From assembly GCA_040756735.1 (NCBI GenBank), contig JBFLYC010000020.1, forward strand, positions 1 to 64,000: 64,000 nt of DNA, written 5' to 3'. How positions within the stretch are numbered: position 1 is the stretch's first letter; each line of letters opens with the position of its first letter. Positions 9,224-17,325 of the stretch are shown in pieces. The notes under the pieces were generated by a model that saw nothing but the letters and a program-made list of their open reading frames with translations, made no database searches and was not told where the DNA came from. A program made the position numbers and the translations under genes. This DNA comes from JBFLYC01 sp040756735 (GTDB lineage: Bacteria > Bacillota > DSM-16504 > Desulfitibacterales > Desulfitibacteraceae).

Positions 9224-9904
9224 TTATTCTCCTAAAATACATAACTCCTGAAATTTGTTTACTGCTTCGCTGCTGACGTTTTGCCCAATTTTTACAGAGA
9301 ATATGTTGGCTGCATGGGACATAATGTCAGGATCATCTGTGGCACATGTAACAAAACCTACAGCATTGAACAATTTCTCCATTAGACTCCGGTACTGCCA
9401 TACCGTTAGCCCAGTTGTTTTTAAATCCCAGTGCCAGACGAATTCGTTGGTAATGATAATATTATCTTCAAAGCGTCCTCCGGAAAATGCCAGATGTAGA
9501 ATTTTAGAGGCGAGCTTGTATTTACGCCACTGGGGGCTTACTTCAATGCTGCCTAACTCCAGGAGCTGGGGCAGGCTTTTATGACTCCATCTCTGGAATT
9601 CATCCGGTGGGTGAATTGTCATATATGCTACAATAGTATCCTGCCAGAGCGCCACAAAAACCTTCCCTGTTGGAAGAGAGGCTATATCTTCAAGGGCTTT
9701 CTTTTGTTTATAAGGGGGTCTGAAGGTTTTCAACCCATCGTCCATATTCATATTAATGAGCATTTCCCAGGGGACAGGACCCTGGATGATTACAGTACCG
9801 GCTCCAGTTTGGGCAATATCCCATTCAAAATCTGAAGGTTTTTCCTGTAGCGCTGTTTTACCCTGACTTGCTCTTTGACCACAACCGTTAACCATTTGCA
9901 ACAT
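9224..9904 (-). CDS. acuA: AcuA-like protein N-acetyltransferase of acetyl-CoA synthetase
   Basis: A 226-residue GNAT-family protein close in length and sequence pattern to B. subtilis AcuA: GPVPWEML near the start, the FRPP block, LLELGSIEVSPQWRKYKLASKIL (acetyl-CoA-binding part) and a conserved NEFVWHWDLK. The family acetylates the active-site lysine of AcsA and inactivates it. A GTG at 9913 is in frame but abuts the AGGGGG ribosome site; the ATG at 9904 has correct spacing. A good sigma-A promoter lies 60 bp upstream, so it can be expressed apart from acuB-acuC. Confidence 0.88.
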   Translation of the reverse strand: MLQMVNGCGQRASQGKTALQEKPSDFEWDIAQTGAGTVIIQGPVPWEMLINMNMDDGLKTFRPPYKQKKALEDIASLPTGKVFVALWQDTIVAYMTIHPPDEFQRWSHKSLPQLLELGSIEVSPQWRKYKLASKILHLAFSGGRFEDNIIITNEFVWHWDLKTTGLTVWQYRSLMEKLFNAVGFVTCATDDPDIMSHAANIFSVKIGQNVSSEAVNKFQELCILGE

Positions 9905-9963
9905 ACTGCTCACCCCCTCATAGCATTTTTTTACACCGGAAATCTGAAATTCCTTCTACCTTT

Positions 9964-9992
9964 ATTATACGTATAGGGGAATAGTTCCTCAA
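9964..9992 (-). promoter_or_regulatory. sigma-A-type promoter of acuA
   Basis: On the minus strand: TTGAGG (9992-9987), exactly 17 bp, then a perfect TATAAT (9969-9964). It sits between acuC and acuA and points to independent acuA transcription. Confidence 0.65.
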
Positions 9993-10010
9993 CATGAATT
10001 ATAAAAAAAT

Positions 10011-10042
10011 ATTATATAATCGATATGACCAGATTATATAAT
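10011..10042. repeat. two ATTATATAAT palindromes 22 bp apart
   Basis: The 10-bp palindrome ATTATATAAT occurs at 10011-10020 and again at 10033-10042, one lying in the gap and one over the acuC stop codon, just upstream of the acuA promoter. Two identical palindromes at about two helical turns look like a regulator-binding pair, but AT-rich chance is possible. Confidence 0.35.
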
Positions 10043-11182
10043 AAGGTTTTTTTTCAGGCGTAAAAGACTTAGCTTGTTCTTTTCGGATATGTCTTTATGT
10101 TTCGGATTCAGTGGATAATCGCCTGGGTCATCATCCATTTTTTCTGGCAGCCTGACAGGGCTTACTTCTTGCCACTTGTGCAGCCAGGTACTTGGCATAT
10201 CAATAGGTAAAGGACGATTTGCGACCTCTGCCCAAACCATGGCCCATGCTCTTGGAACAACACGCCAGATATCATAACCTCCCCCTCCAACTGCTACCCA
10301 GCGTCCTTCACAATATTCATGGGCAAGGTTGTGGGTTAATTGTGGAATTTCCCTCAAAGCCCTGGTTGTTAGTGATAAATGAGCCAATGGATCTAAAAAG
10401 TGATTGTCACATCCGTTTTGGCTGATTATTAGATCAGGTTTAAACCTTTTAGTAATTGAAACCAGCAAGTCTTCTAGACATTCAATATAAGACGTGTCGT
10501 GGGTATAAGGTTCCAAAGGAAGGTTAATACTATAACCTGCTCCCCTGTCAATACCCAGCTCGTCAATGCTGCCGGTACCGGGAAAAAGGTATGTTCCGCT
10601 TTCATGGATGGACACAGTAAGTACTTCCGGGTTGTTGTAAAACAGCCACTGAACCCCGTCACCATGGTGTGCGTCTGTATCGATGTACATAATGCGGGCT
10701 TTGTATTTTTGGAGCGCCCAGGCTATGGCCGCTGCCGCATCGTTGTAAATACAAAAACCGGAAGCCTTGTCAAATTGGGCATGGTGAAGACCTCCACCAA
10801 TATTGAGGGCATGTTGGACTTTATTTTCCATTACCAGTTCAGCAGCTTTAATGGTTGCACCGACAACCAGACTTGCAGCATGATGCATACCCCGGAAAAT
10901 CGGGTTATCCCCTGTTCCTAAACCGTAGCTGAGAGCTTTGCCTGAAGCTGTTCCTGTCAAGCCTGCTGCCTGGACCATCTCTATATAGAGTGGGTCATGG
11001 ACCAGTTCCAGCTGGTCAAGGGCAGCATAATTAGGCTGCACAATATCTTCCGGTTGAAGTAGCCCTGCGGCCTCAAGCAGTTCAGTGGTTAGTTTTAACC
11101 TCAAAGGGTTAAAAGGATGCTGCTGTGAAAATTTGTAATCAAGAAATTCATGGGAATAAATATAAACTCCTTTGCCGGCCAT
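10034..11182 (-). CDS. acuC: AcuC, histone-deacetylase-family deacetylase
   Basis: A 382-residue zinc deacetylase of the arginase/HDAC fold, the usual AcuC length. Recognisable parts are FNPLRLKLT near the start, GGGLHHAQ, the metal-binding IDTDAHHGDGVQ, SIHESGTYLFPGTG and the late NGCDNHFLDPL plus GGGGYD. AcuC reverses AcuA acetylation of AcsA. An open frame extends 48 codons upstream through acuB, but the ATG at 11182 lies one base after the acuB stop, with GGAGGC inside the acuB tail as ribosome site, so translational coupling is likely. Confidence 0.92.
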   Translation of the reverse strand: MAGKGVYIYSHEFLDYKFSQQHPFNPLRLKLTTELLEAAGLLQPEDIVQPNYAALDQLELVHDPLYIEMVQAAGLTGTASGKALSYGLGTGDNPIFRGMHHAASLVVGATIKAAELVMENKVQHALNIGGGLHHAQFDKASGFCIYNDAAAAIAWALQKYKARIMYIDTDAHHGDGVQWLFYNNPEVLTVSIHESGTYLFPGTGSIDELGIDRGAGYSINLPLEPYTHDTSYIECLEDLLVSITKRFKPDLIISQNGCDNHFLDPLAHLSLTTRALREIPQLTHNLAHEYCEGRWVAVGGGGYDIWRVVPRAWAMVWAEVANRPLPIDMPSTWLHKWQEVSPVRLPEKMDDDPGDYPLNPKHKDISEKNKLSLLRLKKNLII

Positions 11183-11183
11183 T

Positions 11184-11822
11184 TTAAATGCCTCCATCCA
11201 TGGGCCAGGTAACGGTAAAACCTGCTTTTTTAATCTCGCTGACAATGTGTTCCGGCATGATTGTAGCAATGCGCATGGATAGCAGGGTGTGTCCTGGCTT
11301 TTTCTTGGATTTCCTGAGAAATACACTATTAATATTAATTCCGTAGTTTTTGATTATTCCTGAGACATCAGCCAATATGCCCGGGCGGTCAACAAATTCA
11401 ATTGTTATTAAAGATCCTGGGTTTGTTGCTCCCATCAGCTCCACAAGAGAACGCAGCAGGTCGGTTTCCGTTACAATTCCCACCAGTTTTTCATCTTTGA
11501 TAACCGGCAGACAGCCAATCTTATGCTCATAAAGGATACGGGCAGCTTCATCAACAGAGTCTAAAGGGTGAGCAGTGATAATGTTAGCTTTCATTATGTC
11601 CTTTACTTTTTTTGCTTTAAGGAGGTCAAGGTCTTCAGGCACAAAAATGGATGGTTTGGCATCTCTTAAATCCCTGTCTGAAACAATACCCGCAAGCCGG
11701 TCACCTTCTACCACCGGCAAATGCCGTATGCGGTTTTCCTTGGCTTTTTGGAGAGCATCAAGAACACTGTCTTCAGGTTTTAATGTAATTAGATTTACCC
11801 TCATAACATCTTCTACCAACAT
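11184..11822 (-). CDS. acuB: AcuB, CBS-CBS-ACT domain protein
   Basis: A 212-residue protein with two CBS domains (MLVEDVMRVNLITL...HLPVVEGDRLAGIVSDRDLRD and IGCLPVIKDEKLVGIVTETDLL) and a C-terminal ACT-like domain from about residue 140 (TIEFVDRPGILADVSGII). It matches B. subtilis AcuB in length and order of parts. Its exact job is unsettled; CBS pairs usually bind adenylates, which would suit control by energy state. A GTG at 11831 is in frame, but AGAGGTG needs the ATG at 11822 for correct spacing. It is the first gene of acuB-acuC. Confidence 0.9.
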   Translation of the reverse strand: MLVEDVMRVNLITLKPEDSVLDALQKAKENRIRHLPVVEGDRLAGIVSDRDLRDAKPSIFVPEDLDLLKAKKVKDIMKANIITAHPLDSVDEAARILYEHKIGCLPVIKDEKLVGIVTETDLLRSLVELMGATNPGSLITIEFVDRPGILADVSGIIKNYGININSVFLRKSKKKPGHTLLSMRIATIMPEHIVSEIKKAGFTVTWPMDGGI

Positions 11823-11953
11823 GTTTTTCACCTCTTTATCATTTTTATCATTAAATATATGACTACATGATTAAGTTGGGATCGACTTTTATACTGGTTA
11901 ACTCTTGATTAAATATATTCTATTAATTATTCAGACTTCCTTTTGAGATTCTG

Positions 11954-11983
11954 TTTACTTTGGGGGCATTTCCGGTATACAAT
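11954..11983 (+). promoter_or_regulatory. possible promoter of lemA-htpX
   Basis: TTTACT (11954-11959) and TACAAT (11978-11983), 18 bp apart, 95 bp before lemA. The -35 is poor; low confidence. Confidence 0.35.
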
Positions 11984-12078
11984 AATCTGGAGGTATAAAA
12001 AAGGACAAGATATGTGACCTGAGCTGGCTTGATTATAGATTTATCAAGCTATTAAGTTAAAGAAGGGAGTTAAGGATT

Positions 12079-12630
12079 GTGGAATTAAAAATCATGCTGG
12101 GTATCATTGGTGTTTTGGTTTTGTTTGCTATTTTTACTTACAACCGTTTAATTACTCTCAGGAATGCTGTTAAAAATGCATGGGCCTCCATCGAAACCCA
12201 ACTCCAGCGCAGGTATGACCTTATACCTAACCTGGTGGAAACCGTAAAAGGGTATATGGCACATGAGAAGGATGTTTTAGAAAGTGTAACTAAGGCACGC
12301 ACGGCTTTTATGAATGCTAATTCTGTTAAAGAGGCTGCCCAGGCAGAAAACATGCTGTCTGGAGCTTTAAAAACCCTCTTTGCAGTTTCGGAAAACTACC
12401 CACAGCTTAAGGCTTCCCAAAATTTTCTGATGCTGCAGGAAGAACTCGCAGGCACAGAGAACAAAATCAGCTATGCCAGGCAGCGCTATAATAATTCTGT
12501 GATGGACTACAATACTGCCATTCAAAAATTTCCTGCCAATATATTTGCCGGTATGTTCAACTTCAGGCAGGAAGAGTTCTTTGAGGTTGATAATCCAGAT
12601 GCCAGGAAGGCTGTAAAGGTTAAATTTTGA
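12079..12630 (+). CDS. lemA: LemA family protein
   Basis: A 183-residue protein with one N-terminal transmembrane helix (residues 4-22) and the long helical LemA domain: NAVKNAWASIETQLQRRYDL, LIPNLVETVKGY and a C-terminal NPDARKAVKVKF. The function of LemA is not known, but it commonly pairs with a membrane M48 protease, as it does here. Translation probably starts at GTG 12079 behind AAGAAGGGAG. The next gene follows after 54 bp. Confidence 0.9.
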   Translation: MELKIMLGIIGVLVLFAIFTYNRLITLRNAVKNAWASIETQLQRRYDLIPNLVETVKGYMAHEKDVLESVTKARTAFMNANSVKEAAQAENMLSGALKTLFAVSENYPQLKASQNFLMLQEELAGTENKISYARQRYNNSVMDYNTAIQKFPANIFAGMFNFRQEEFFEVDNPDARKAVKVKF

Positions 12631-12684
12631 TGATAGTCTAAATTCTAATGGTATTAATTCTAAGGCTATGGAAGGTATAGAACC

Positions 12685-13602
12685 ATGCAAATATATCAAC
12701 AAATAAACAGGAATAAAAGGAATACATTTTTGTTCCTCTTTGTTTTTATCCTGCTGATAATAGCCGTTGTCTATGCTGTAAGCTATTCCTTGTCGCCGGA
12801 ATCAGCTTATATAGTGGCAACGATAGCTTTTTTAATTTCTGTGGTAGGAAGTTTTTTTACTTACTATTACAGTGACCAGATGCTGCTAAAAATGGCCAAT
12901 GCCAGGCCCGTATCAAGGGAAAGGGAACCTTTCCTCTATCATACCATTGAGGGGGTTGCCATAGCCTCAGGAGTGCCTACTCCCAAGGCTTATGTCATTG
13001 AATCCGATGTGCCAAATGCCTTTGCAACAGGTAGAAATCCTCAGAATTCTGCTGTTGCTGTGACCAGAGGACTGTTAAAACTCATGAACAGGGAAGAGCT
13101 GGAAGGTGTAATTGCTCATGAGATGGCCCATATTAAAAACTATGACATCCTGTTTTCCACTATTGTGATTGTTTTAGCAGGTACCCTTGTTTATGTTTCA
13201 GCCATACTGCGCCGGGCTTTCTTTTATGGAGGAGCCAGAGGAGGCGGACGCGGCAGGGGAGGCAGCAAAGGCAATCCCATAGTAATGATAGTAGGCATAA
13301 TTACCATTGTCCTGGCACCTTTAATAGCAAAACTGATCCAAATGGCCATGTCGAGAAGCAGGGAGTATCTGGCTGATGCTACTGCAGCCAGAACTATAGG
13401 TTATCCGCTCGGTCTTGCTTCTGCCCTTGAAAAACTTGCTAATTATAGTAATCCTGATAGGGTGGAACGAGAAGGGTTTGCTAATGAAGCCACTGCTGGA
13501 CTATTTATCATTAATCCCCTCTCCAAGAACCTTAATGTTGATTCCGTGTTCAGCACCCATCCGCCCATTAAAAAGAGGATTGAAGTTTTGCGGAAAATGT
13601 AA
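12685..13602 (+). CDS. htpX: M48 family zinc metalloprotease, HtpX-like
   Basis: A 305-residue inner-membrane protease. Two transmembrane helices lie near residues 14-56, the zinc motif HEMAH is at about residue 145 followed by the third-ligand region SRSREYLADATAA, and two more hydrophobic segments flank a Gly/Arg-rich loop at about 180-195. HtpX-type enzymes degrade misfolded membrane proteins. The C-terminus has the family signature FSTHPPIKKRIEVL. It lies just after lemA, the usual partner. Confidence 0.9.
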   Translation: MQIYQQINRNKRNTFLFLFVFILLIIAVVYAVSYSLSPESAYIVATIAFLISVVGSFFTYYYSDQMLLKMANARPVSREREPFLYHTIEGVAIASGVPTPKAYVIESDVPNAFATGRNPQNSAVAVTRGLLKLMNREELEGVIAHEMAHIKNYDILFSTIVIVLAGTLVYVSAILRRAFFYGGARGGGRGRGGSKGNPIVMIVGIITIVLAPLIAKLIQMAMSRSREYLADATAARTIGYPLGLASALEKLANYSNPDRVEREGFANEATAGLFIINPLSKNLNVDSVFSTHPPIKKRIEVLRKM

Positions 13603-13628
13603 ATTTCCAAAGGGAGCCAATTAGGCTA

Positions 13629-14333
13629 ATGAAAGAACTAATTAGAGAGGTTTTTGAATGCAATTTATGTTCTGACATAGCAGCGTTTGAAAAGACTTTT
13701 TATTACAACAATCCAAGCCCAGAGATTGGGATATTAATGCAGAATCCCGCATTCCCAAGTAAAAAAGAAAAATCTGAACTTCAAAATGCTATTACTTTTG
13801 AAGAACAGATTCAAGTCCAGGTGAAATATCTTAGGGAATGGGTCTCAAATTCAGGGCACTTTTTTAAGCCGTTTTTTATCCTTTTGAAACAAAAAGGGTT
13901 AATTTCATATGATGAACTGGCAAATTACAGATACTCAGGTGGGTATTTATCGGACTTTTATTTCTTTGATGCAGTTAAGTGTAGGTCTGTAACAAAAGAT
14001 ATAACGCTGGAGCATTTTACTAATTGTTCTCGTTTTGTTGAGAGAGAACTAGATCAATTATCAAAGATAAAGATAATCTTTTCTTTTAGTTCTCGTACTT
14101 GGGAGCATTTCAAAGAAAAATTTAATCCAAGATTGGTTAAGAAAGACGTCCAACTAAATAATATGAAAGTCACATCTGCTCATGGCCACCATTTTAGTAT
14201 TTTATACAAAAATCGGATCATATATGTGATACCATTGGTTCATATGAGTGAAAGGATATTTAATAACCTTTTGAGGAATTCATATTTTGATTATCTTGAA
14301 GAGGGTTTGGACGAATTAGTAAATATCAAATAG
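13629..14333 (+). CDS. uracil-DNA-glycosylase-like protein (family 4-like)
   Basis: A 234-residue protein that I do not recognise with certainty. An N-terminal CNLC, the beta-strand/loop IGILMQNPA, the central DFYFFDAVKCRSVTKD and the C-terminal VIPLVHMSER follow the order of motifs in family-4 uracil-DNA glycosylases (Cys pair, GExPG, NAVKCRPP, HPS). The typical GExPG is replaced by MQNPA, and HPS by HMS, so the catalytic activity may differ or be lost. Only two clear cluster cysteines are seen at the N-terminus. It lies alone between htpX and the IS relic, and its low-GC codon use suggests acquisition. Confidence 0.5.
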   Translation: MKELIREVFECNLCSDIAAFEKTFYYNNPSPEIGILMQNPAFPSKKEKSELQNAITFEEQIQVQVKYLREWVSNSGHFFKPFFILLKQKGLISYDELANYRYSGGYLSDFYFFDAVKCRSVTKDITLEHFTNCSRFVERELDQLSKIKIIFSFSSRTWEHFKEKFNPRLVKKDVQLNNMKVTSAHGHHFSILYKNRIIYVIPLVHMSERIFNNLLRNSYFDYLEEGLDELVNIK

Positions 14334-14437
14334 GTTATCGGCACTTCGTCCAACGAGCCTGTAGAAAAAGCCCCCCAAAGCCACAATAAATAGTATAATA
14401 ATGGGAAAAGTGACAAACAGAAAAGGGGCATAAGTTA

Positions 14438-15005
14438 ATGGCAAAATATAAAATCCATTCATACGAACAGGCAATTTTACTACCCCATTGATTTTTCACA
14501 ACAAATCCTTCCCAGTTGAACATACCTTGAACTATCTAATAGATAATCGGGTTGACCTTTCAGTATTTGAAAAAGAAATATAAGAACGATATAACAGGAG
14601 CCCCAGCATGAAATCCTGGAATTATGTTAAAAATTATTATCTTTGCTTACTCAAAAGGTACCGTATCGTCGAGATCATTGCAGATGCCTGTAAAACAAAC
14701 ATAATCTTTAAAGCGCTAAGTGCCAATTCAGAGCTACATTTTACAACCATAGCATCATTTATATCCACCATGAAAGAAGAAATTATGCCTATATTCAGGA
14801 ATATACTCATGGTTTGCTCAGAACTTGAGTAGATTGGCGGAGACATGTTTGCCACAGATGGCTGTAAGATCGGTTCCAATGCAGCCAAAGAATGGAGTGG
14901 ACATTCAGAATGGGAATAGTGGAGCCGGTATTTTCCAATAATACATACTGCAAAAAAATGAACAGATTTACACTAAGGAGCAAAAAGCCAAGGTTAATAT
15001 TCAAT
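14438..15005 (+). pseudogene. decayed IS1182-family transposase
   Basis: From the ATG at 14438 the reading MAKYKIHSYEQAILLP matches the N-terminus of IS1182-type transposases, but it runs into stops and frame changes. Further pieces occur in other frames: a 'cognate-helix' block ADACKTNIIFKALSANS (about 14680-14730), FTTIASFISTMKEE, and MFATDGCKIGSNAAKEWSG (about 14844-14900) beyond a stop at 14830. The catalytic C-terminal half is missing. The sequence 14334-14437, with a TATAAT at 14397, is probably the left end of the element; I see no matching right end. Confidence 0.75.
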
Positions 15006-15111
15006 TGCTTCTTTTTTGTCTTGTACATACATTATATATTTAACTACAAATAGTATGCTATTATAGCAATGTGTGTTATAATATGGTTATGTGAGGTGTC
15101 ATTATAATATC

Positions 15112-15414
15112 ATGTTAGTTATCCGTGGAGTACTACAAGAAGAATTTGAACGTCAAAATCGAATATTGCAATTATATGAAAGAAAAGTAGAAGGATTACC
15201 TAAGGGCAATATTGCTTTTAAAAAAATTAATGGAAGGCAATATGCTTATTTACAATACCGTGAAGGAAGAAAAGTAAACAGTCAATATATTCCTAATAAT
15301 GATTTACCTGGATTAGCAGCCAAGGTTAAAGAAAGAAAAAAGTACGAGAAAATGATTGAGGACATTAAAAAAGAAATTAAGTTTATACAAAAAGCCCTTC
15401 GTATTAAAATTTGA
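15112..15414 (+). CDS. small charged protein preceding a nucleotidyltransferase
   Basis: A 100-residue protein with a compact central part (IAFKKINGRQYAYLQYREG, a beta-hairpin-like KxxGRxYxYLxYREGxKV) and a highly charged helical C-terminus (about residues 65-100). I know this type of small protein as a frequent upstream neighbour of stand-alone nucleotidyltransferase genes, but no function is established. ATG 15112 is preferred over an in-frame GTG at 15091, although the GAGGTG upstream is 13 bases away. The next gene starts 15 bp downstream, so the two form an operon. A TATAAT at 15078 and an 11-bp palindrome GCTATTATAGC at 15057-15067 precede it. Confidence 0.55.
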   Translation: MLVIRGVLQEEFERQNRILQLYERKVEGLPKGNIAFKKINGRQYAYLQYREGRKVNSQYIPNNDLPGLAAKVKERKKYEKMIEDIKKEIKFIQKALRIKI

Positions 15415-15429
15415 TTAAGGAGAATATAT

Positions 15430-16114
15430 GTGGAACAGACAAGAAAAGTTTTTTGGGAAACATTAAAGCTTTTTAAAGATATAAATCTACTGCAACATTT
15501 GTTATTGATTGGAAGCTGGGCAGAGTATATTTATGAGTTTGCCTATTATAAAGATTATAATGCTAATCTTAAAACTCTAGATATTGACTTTTTGATAAAA
15601 AACATTAATCGACCTTCTGAGTCAATTAATATTAGCAAGATATTAGCGGACAATGGTTATGAAATGGATGTTGATTATTTAACTGGAGTAGCTAAGTTTT
15701 ATAAGGATAATATATTAGAATTAGAGTTTCTTGTAAGTGAAAAGGGTAGGGGGCAAACTGAACCATATTTAATAAAATCTTTGGGTATTCGGGCTGAGGG
15801 TTTACGTCATATGGAAATGCTTATAAATAATTCAATTACGGTTGCTGTTAATGATTACGAGCTAGCTGTGCAGGTGCCATTACCCCAAGCTTACCTTTTA
15901 CATAAAATGGTTATTTCTGATAAAAGAACAGGATTAAAACAAAAAAAAAGATTTGAACTCGGTATTAAATTTACTTGAATATATTAAGGAAAAGCCTAAT
16001 GAATTTAGGATGTTAAAGTACATTTTTGATGATAAGTTGCTAACAGGCCAAAAGAAAAAGGTGGTTAGTTTTTGCAGGAGAAATGAAATTTTATTATCAG
16101 AATTCTTAACCTAA
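15430..16114 (+). pseudogene. nucleotidyltransferase-fold protein, frameshifted at an A9 tract
   Basis: The first 173 codons encode a nucleotidyltransferase-like domain: LIGSWAEYI (GSxx motif) and TLDIDFLI (the DxD metal-binding pair), as in AbiEii/MNT-like toxins. At the run of nine A at 15941-15949 the frame breaks and stops at 15978. In the +1-shifted frame, translation resumes with DLNSVLNLLEYIKEKPNEF and ends at TAA 16112-16114, giving a natural C-terminal helix domain, so the original gene was about 228 codons. It may be a real loss, a phase-variable switch, or a sequencing error. GTG 15430 follows AAGGAG. Pairing with the small upstream gene suggests a toxin-antitoxin-like module. Confidence 0.6.
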
Positions 16115-16123
16115 CAAGAAAAA

Positions 16124-16151
16124 GCCCCTTTGTTTTCATGAACAAAGGGGC
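16124..16151 (-). terminator. terminator of the small secreted-protein gene
   Basis: GCCCCTTTGTT (16124-16134) pairs perfectly with AACAAAGGGGC (16141-16151); on the minus strand it is followed by TTTTTC. It also separates this gene from the convergent nucleotidyltransferase gene. Confidence 0.8.
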
Positions 16152-16220
16152 AAAGAGAAGGGTAGAATAACCTTGAGTCAAAAACTATTATCTCACCATT
16201 CAGGTGAGGTCTTTTATAAC

Positions 16221-16424
16221 TTAGTGGCAGGCGCCGCCGCTGACGCCGTTGCCTATACCTTGGCTGACGCAGCTGCCTAGACCGCCCATTGCCTTCGCGC
16301 ACTGGGCAACAGCTTGTCCGCCTTTTTCAGTGGCCATGAAAGAAACCACGTTTCCCGCCCCTGCAACTCCCGCAAAATAGAAAAGGGATACTGCAATGAT
16401 TCCAACCGTCAGTAATCTTTTCAC
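16221..16424 (-). CDS. small secreted Gly/Cys peptide of unknown function
   Basis: A 67-residue product with a clear Sec signal peptide (MKRLLTVGIIAVSLFYFAGVAGA, cleavage expected near residue 23). A short mature part follows, rich in Gly, Ala and Ser with three Cys (AQCAKAMGGLGSC and the terminal GGACH). The GTG at 16424 stands behind an excellent AAAGGAGGA. I do not recognise the family. It is divergent from a two-component system, so it could be its target or its signal; a peptide of this size might also be a bacteriocin-like or metal-binding factor. No processing or export genes are adjacent. Confidence 0.6.
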   Translation of the reverse strand: MKRLLTVGIIAVSLFYFAGVAGAGNVVSFMATEKGGQAVAQCAKAMGGLGSCVSQGIGNGVSGGACH

Positions 16425-16544
16425 AAAAATCCTCCTTTGCTGCTTTATAATATGTGTAAATGTTAGACAACCTAAATTTATACTAGATTTTTGTAAATAA
16501 TAAGATTAAATTTTGAACTTTATATGAAATCTATAGTCAATAAC

Positions 16545-16585
16545 TTCACAATTTGGTCACAATTAAAACACATTTTTTATATAAT
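16545..16585 (+). promoter_or_regulatory. Pho-box-like triple repeat and -10 upstream of the two-component genes
   Basis: Three hexamers, TTCACA (16545-16550), GTCACA (16556-16561) and AACACA (16567-16572), lie exactly 11 bp apart with 5-bp spacers, ending eight bases before a perfect TATAAT (16580-16585). The B. subtilis PhoP box is built the same way (TTAACA-like hexamers with about 5-bp spacers). This suggests direct binding by the response regulator encoded just downstream, that is, autoregulation. Confidence 0.6.
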
Positions 16586-16638
16586 CATGGTATATTATGT
16601 TTTTGAAAGTAAATATAACGGGATAAGAGGTGATACAG

Positions 16639-17325
16639 ATGACCATGCCAAGAATCCTGGTTGTGGATGATGAAGAAGGTATCAGGGAATTAGTGGCAAT
16701 ATATTTAAAAAAGGACGGTTTTTATGTGGATACCGCTAAAGACTCTGAGCAGGCTTTGCAAAAAACTGAGCAAAAGTCTTATGACCTGTTTATAATTGAT
16801 GTCATGATGCCCAAGATAGATGGTTTTGCCCTGGTAAAAGAAATAAGAGGCTTCAGCGACAAGCCCATTATTATGCTCACAGCCCGGGGTGAGGAATATG
16901 AAAGAGTTTTAGGATTTGAACTGGGTTGTGATGATTATGTGGTCAAACCTTTTAGCCCCAGGGAGTTAGTCCATAGGGTCAAGGTTATCCTAAAAAGAAT
17001 AAGTGGTAATATGGGCCAGGGAGAAGCACTTCATTATCCCAGGCTGCTGGTTGACCCGACAGCTAGAAAAGTAATGGTTGATGGCAAAGAGATCGCCCTC
17101 ACGCCAAAGGAGTTCAACCTTTTATATTATTTAGCCGGTAATCCGGGGCGTGTATACACCAGGGAGCAGATCCTGGAAAACATCTGGGGATATGATTATT
17201 TTGGTGATCTAAGGACTGTAGACACTCATGTTAAAAAGCTTCGAGAAAAGCTCGGTCGGGATGACGGACCTGATTATATTAATACTGTTTGGGGAGTAGG
17301 ATATAAATTTGAGGTGACAGAATGA
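16639..17325 (+). CDS. OmpR/PhoB-family response regulator
   Basis: A 228-residue regulator with a receiver domain (ILVVDDEEG acidic pair, phospho-acceptor Asp54 in IIDVMMPK, conserved TAR and KPF) and a C-terminal winged helix (LTPKEFNLLYYLAGNPGRV, TVDTHVKKLREKLG, VWGVGYKF). A GTG at 16630 is in frame, but AGAGGTG six bases before the ATG at 16639 favours the latter. It overlaps the histidine kinase start by four bases (ATGA). The Pho-box-like array upstream suggests a PhoP role, though the sequence alone does not exclude a ResD- or WalR-like function. Confidence 0.9.
   Translation: MTMPRILVVDDEEGIRELVAIYLKKDGFYVDTAKDSEQALQKTEQKSYDLFIIDVMMPKIDGFALVKEIRGFSDKPIIMLTARGEEYERVLGFELGCDDYVVKPFSPRELVHRVKVILKRISGNMGQGEALHYPRLLVDPTARKVMVDGKEIALTPKEFNLLYYLAGNPGRVYTREQILENIWGYDYFGDLRTVDTHVKKLREKLGRDDGPDYINTVWGVGYKFEVTE

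Noticed and set aside
11183..11326. 48-codon N-terminal extension of acuC
   Set aside because: It lies wholly within acuB coding sequence; GGAGGC and an ATG one base after the acuB stop give the normal AcuC length.
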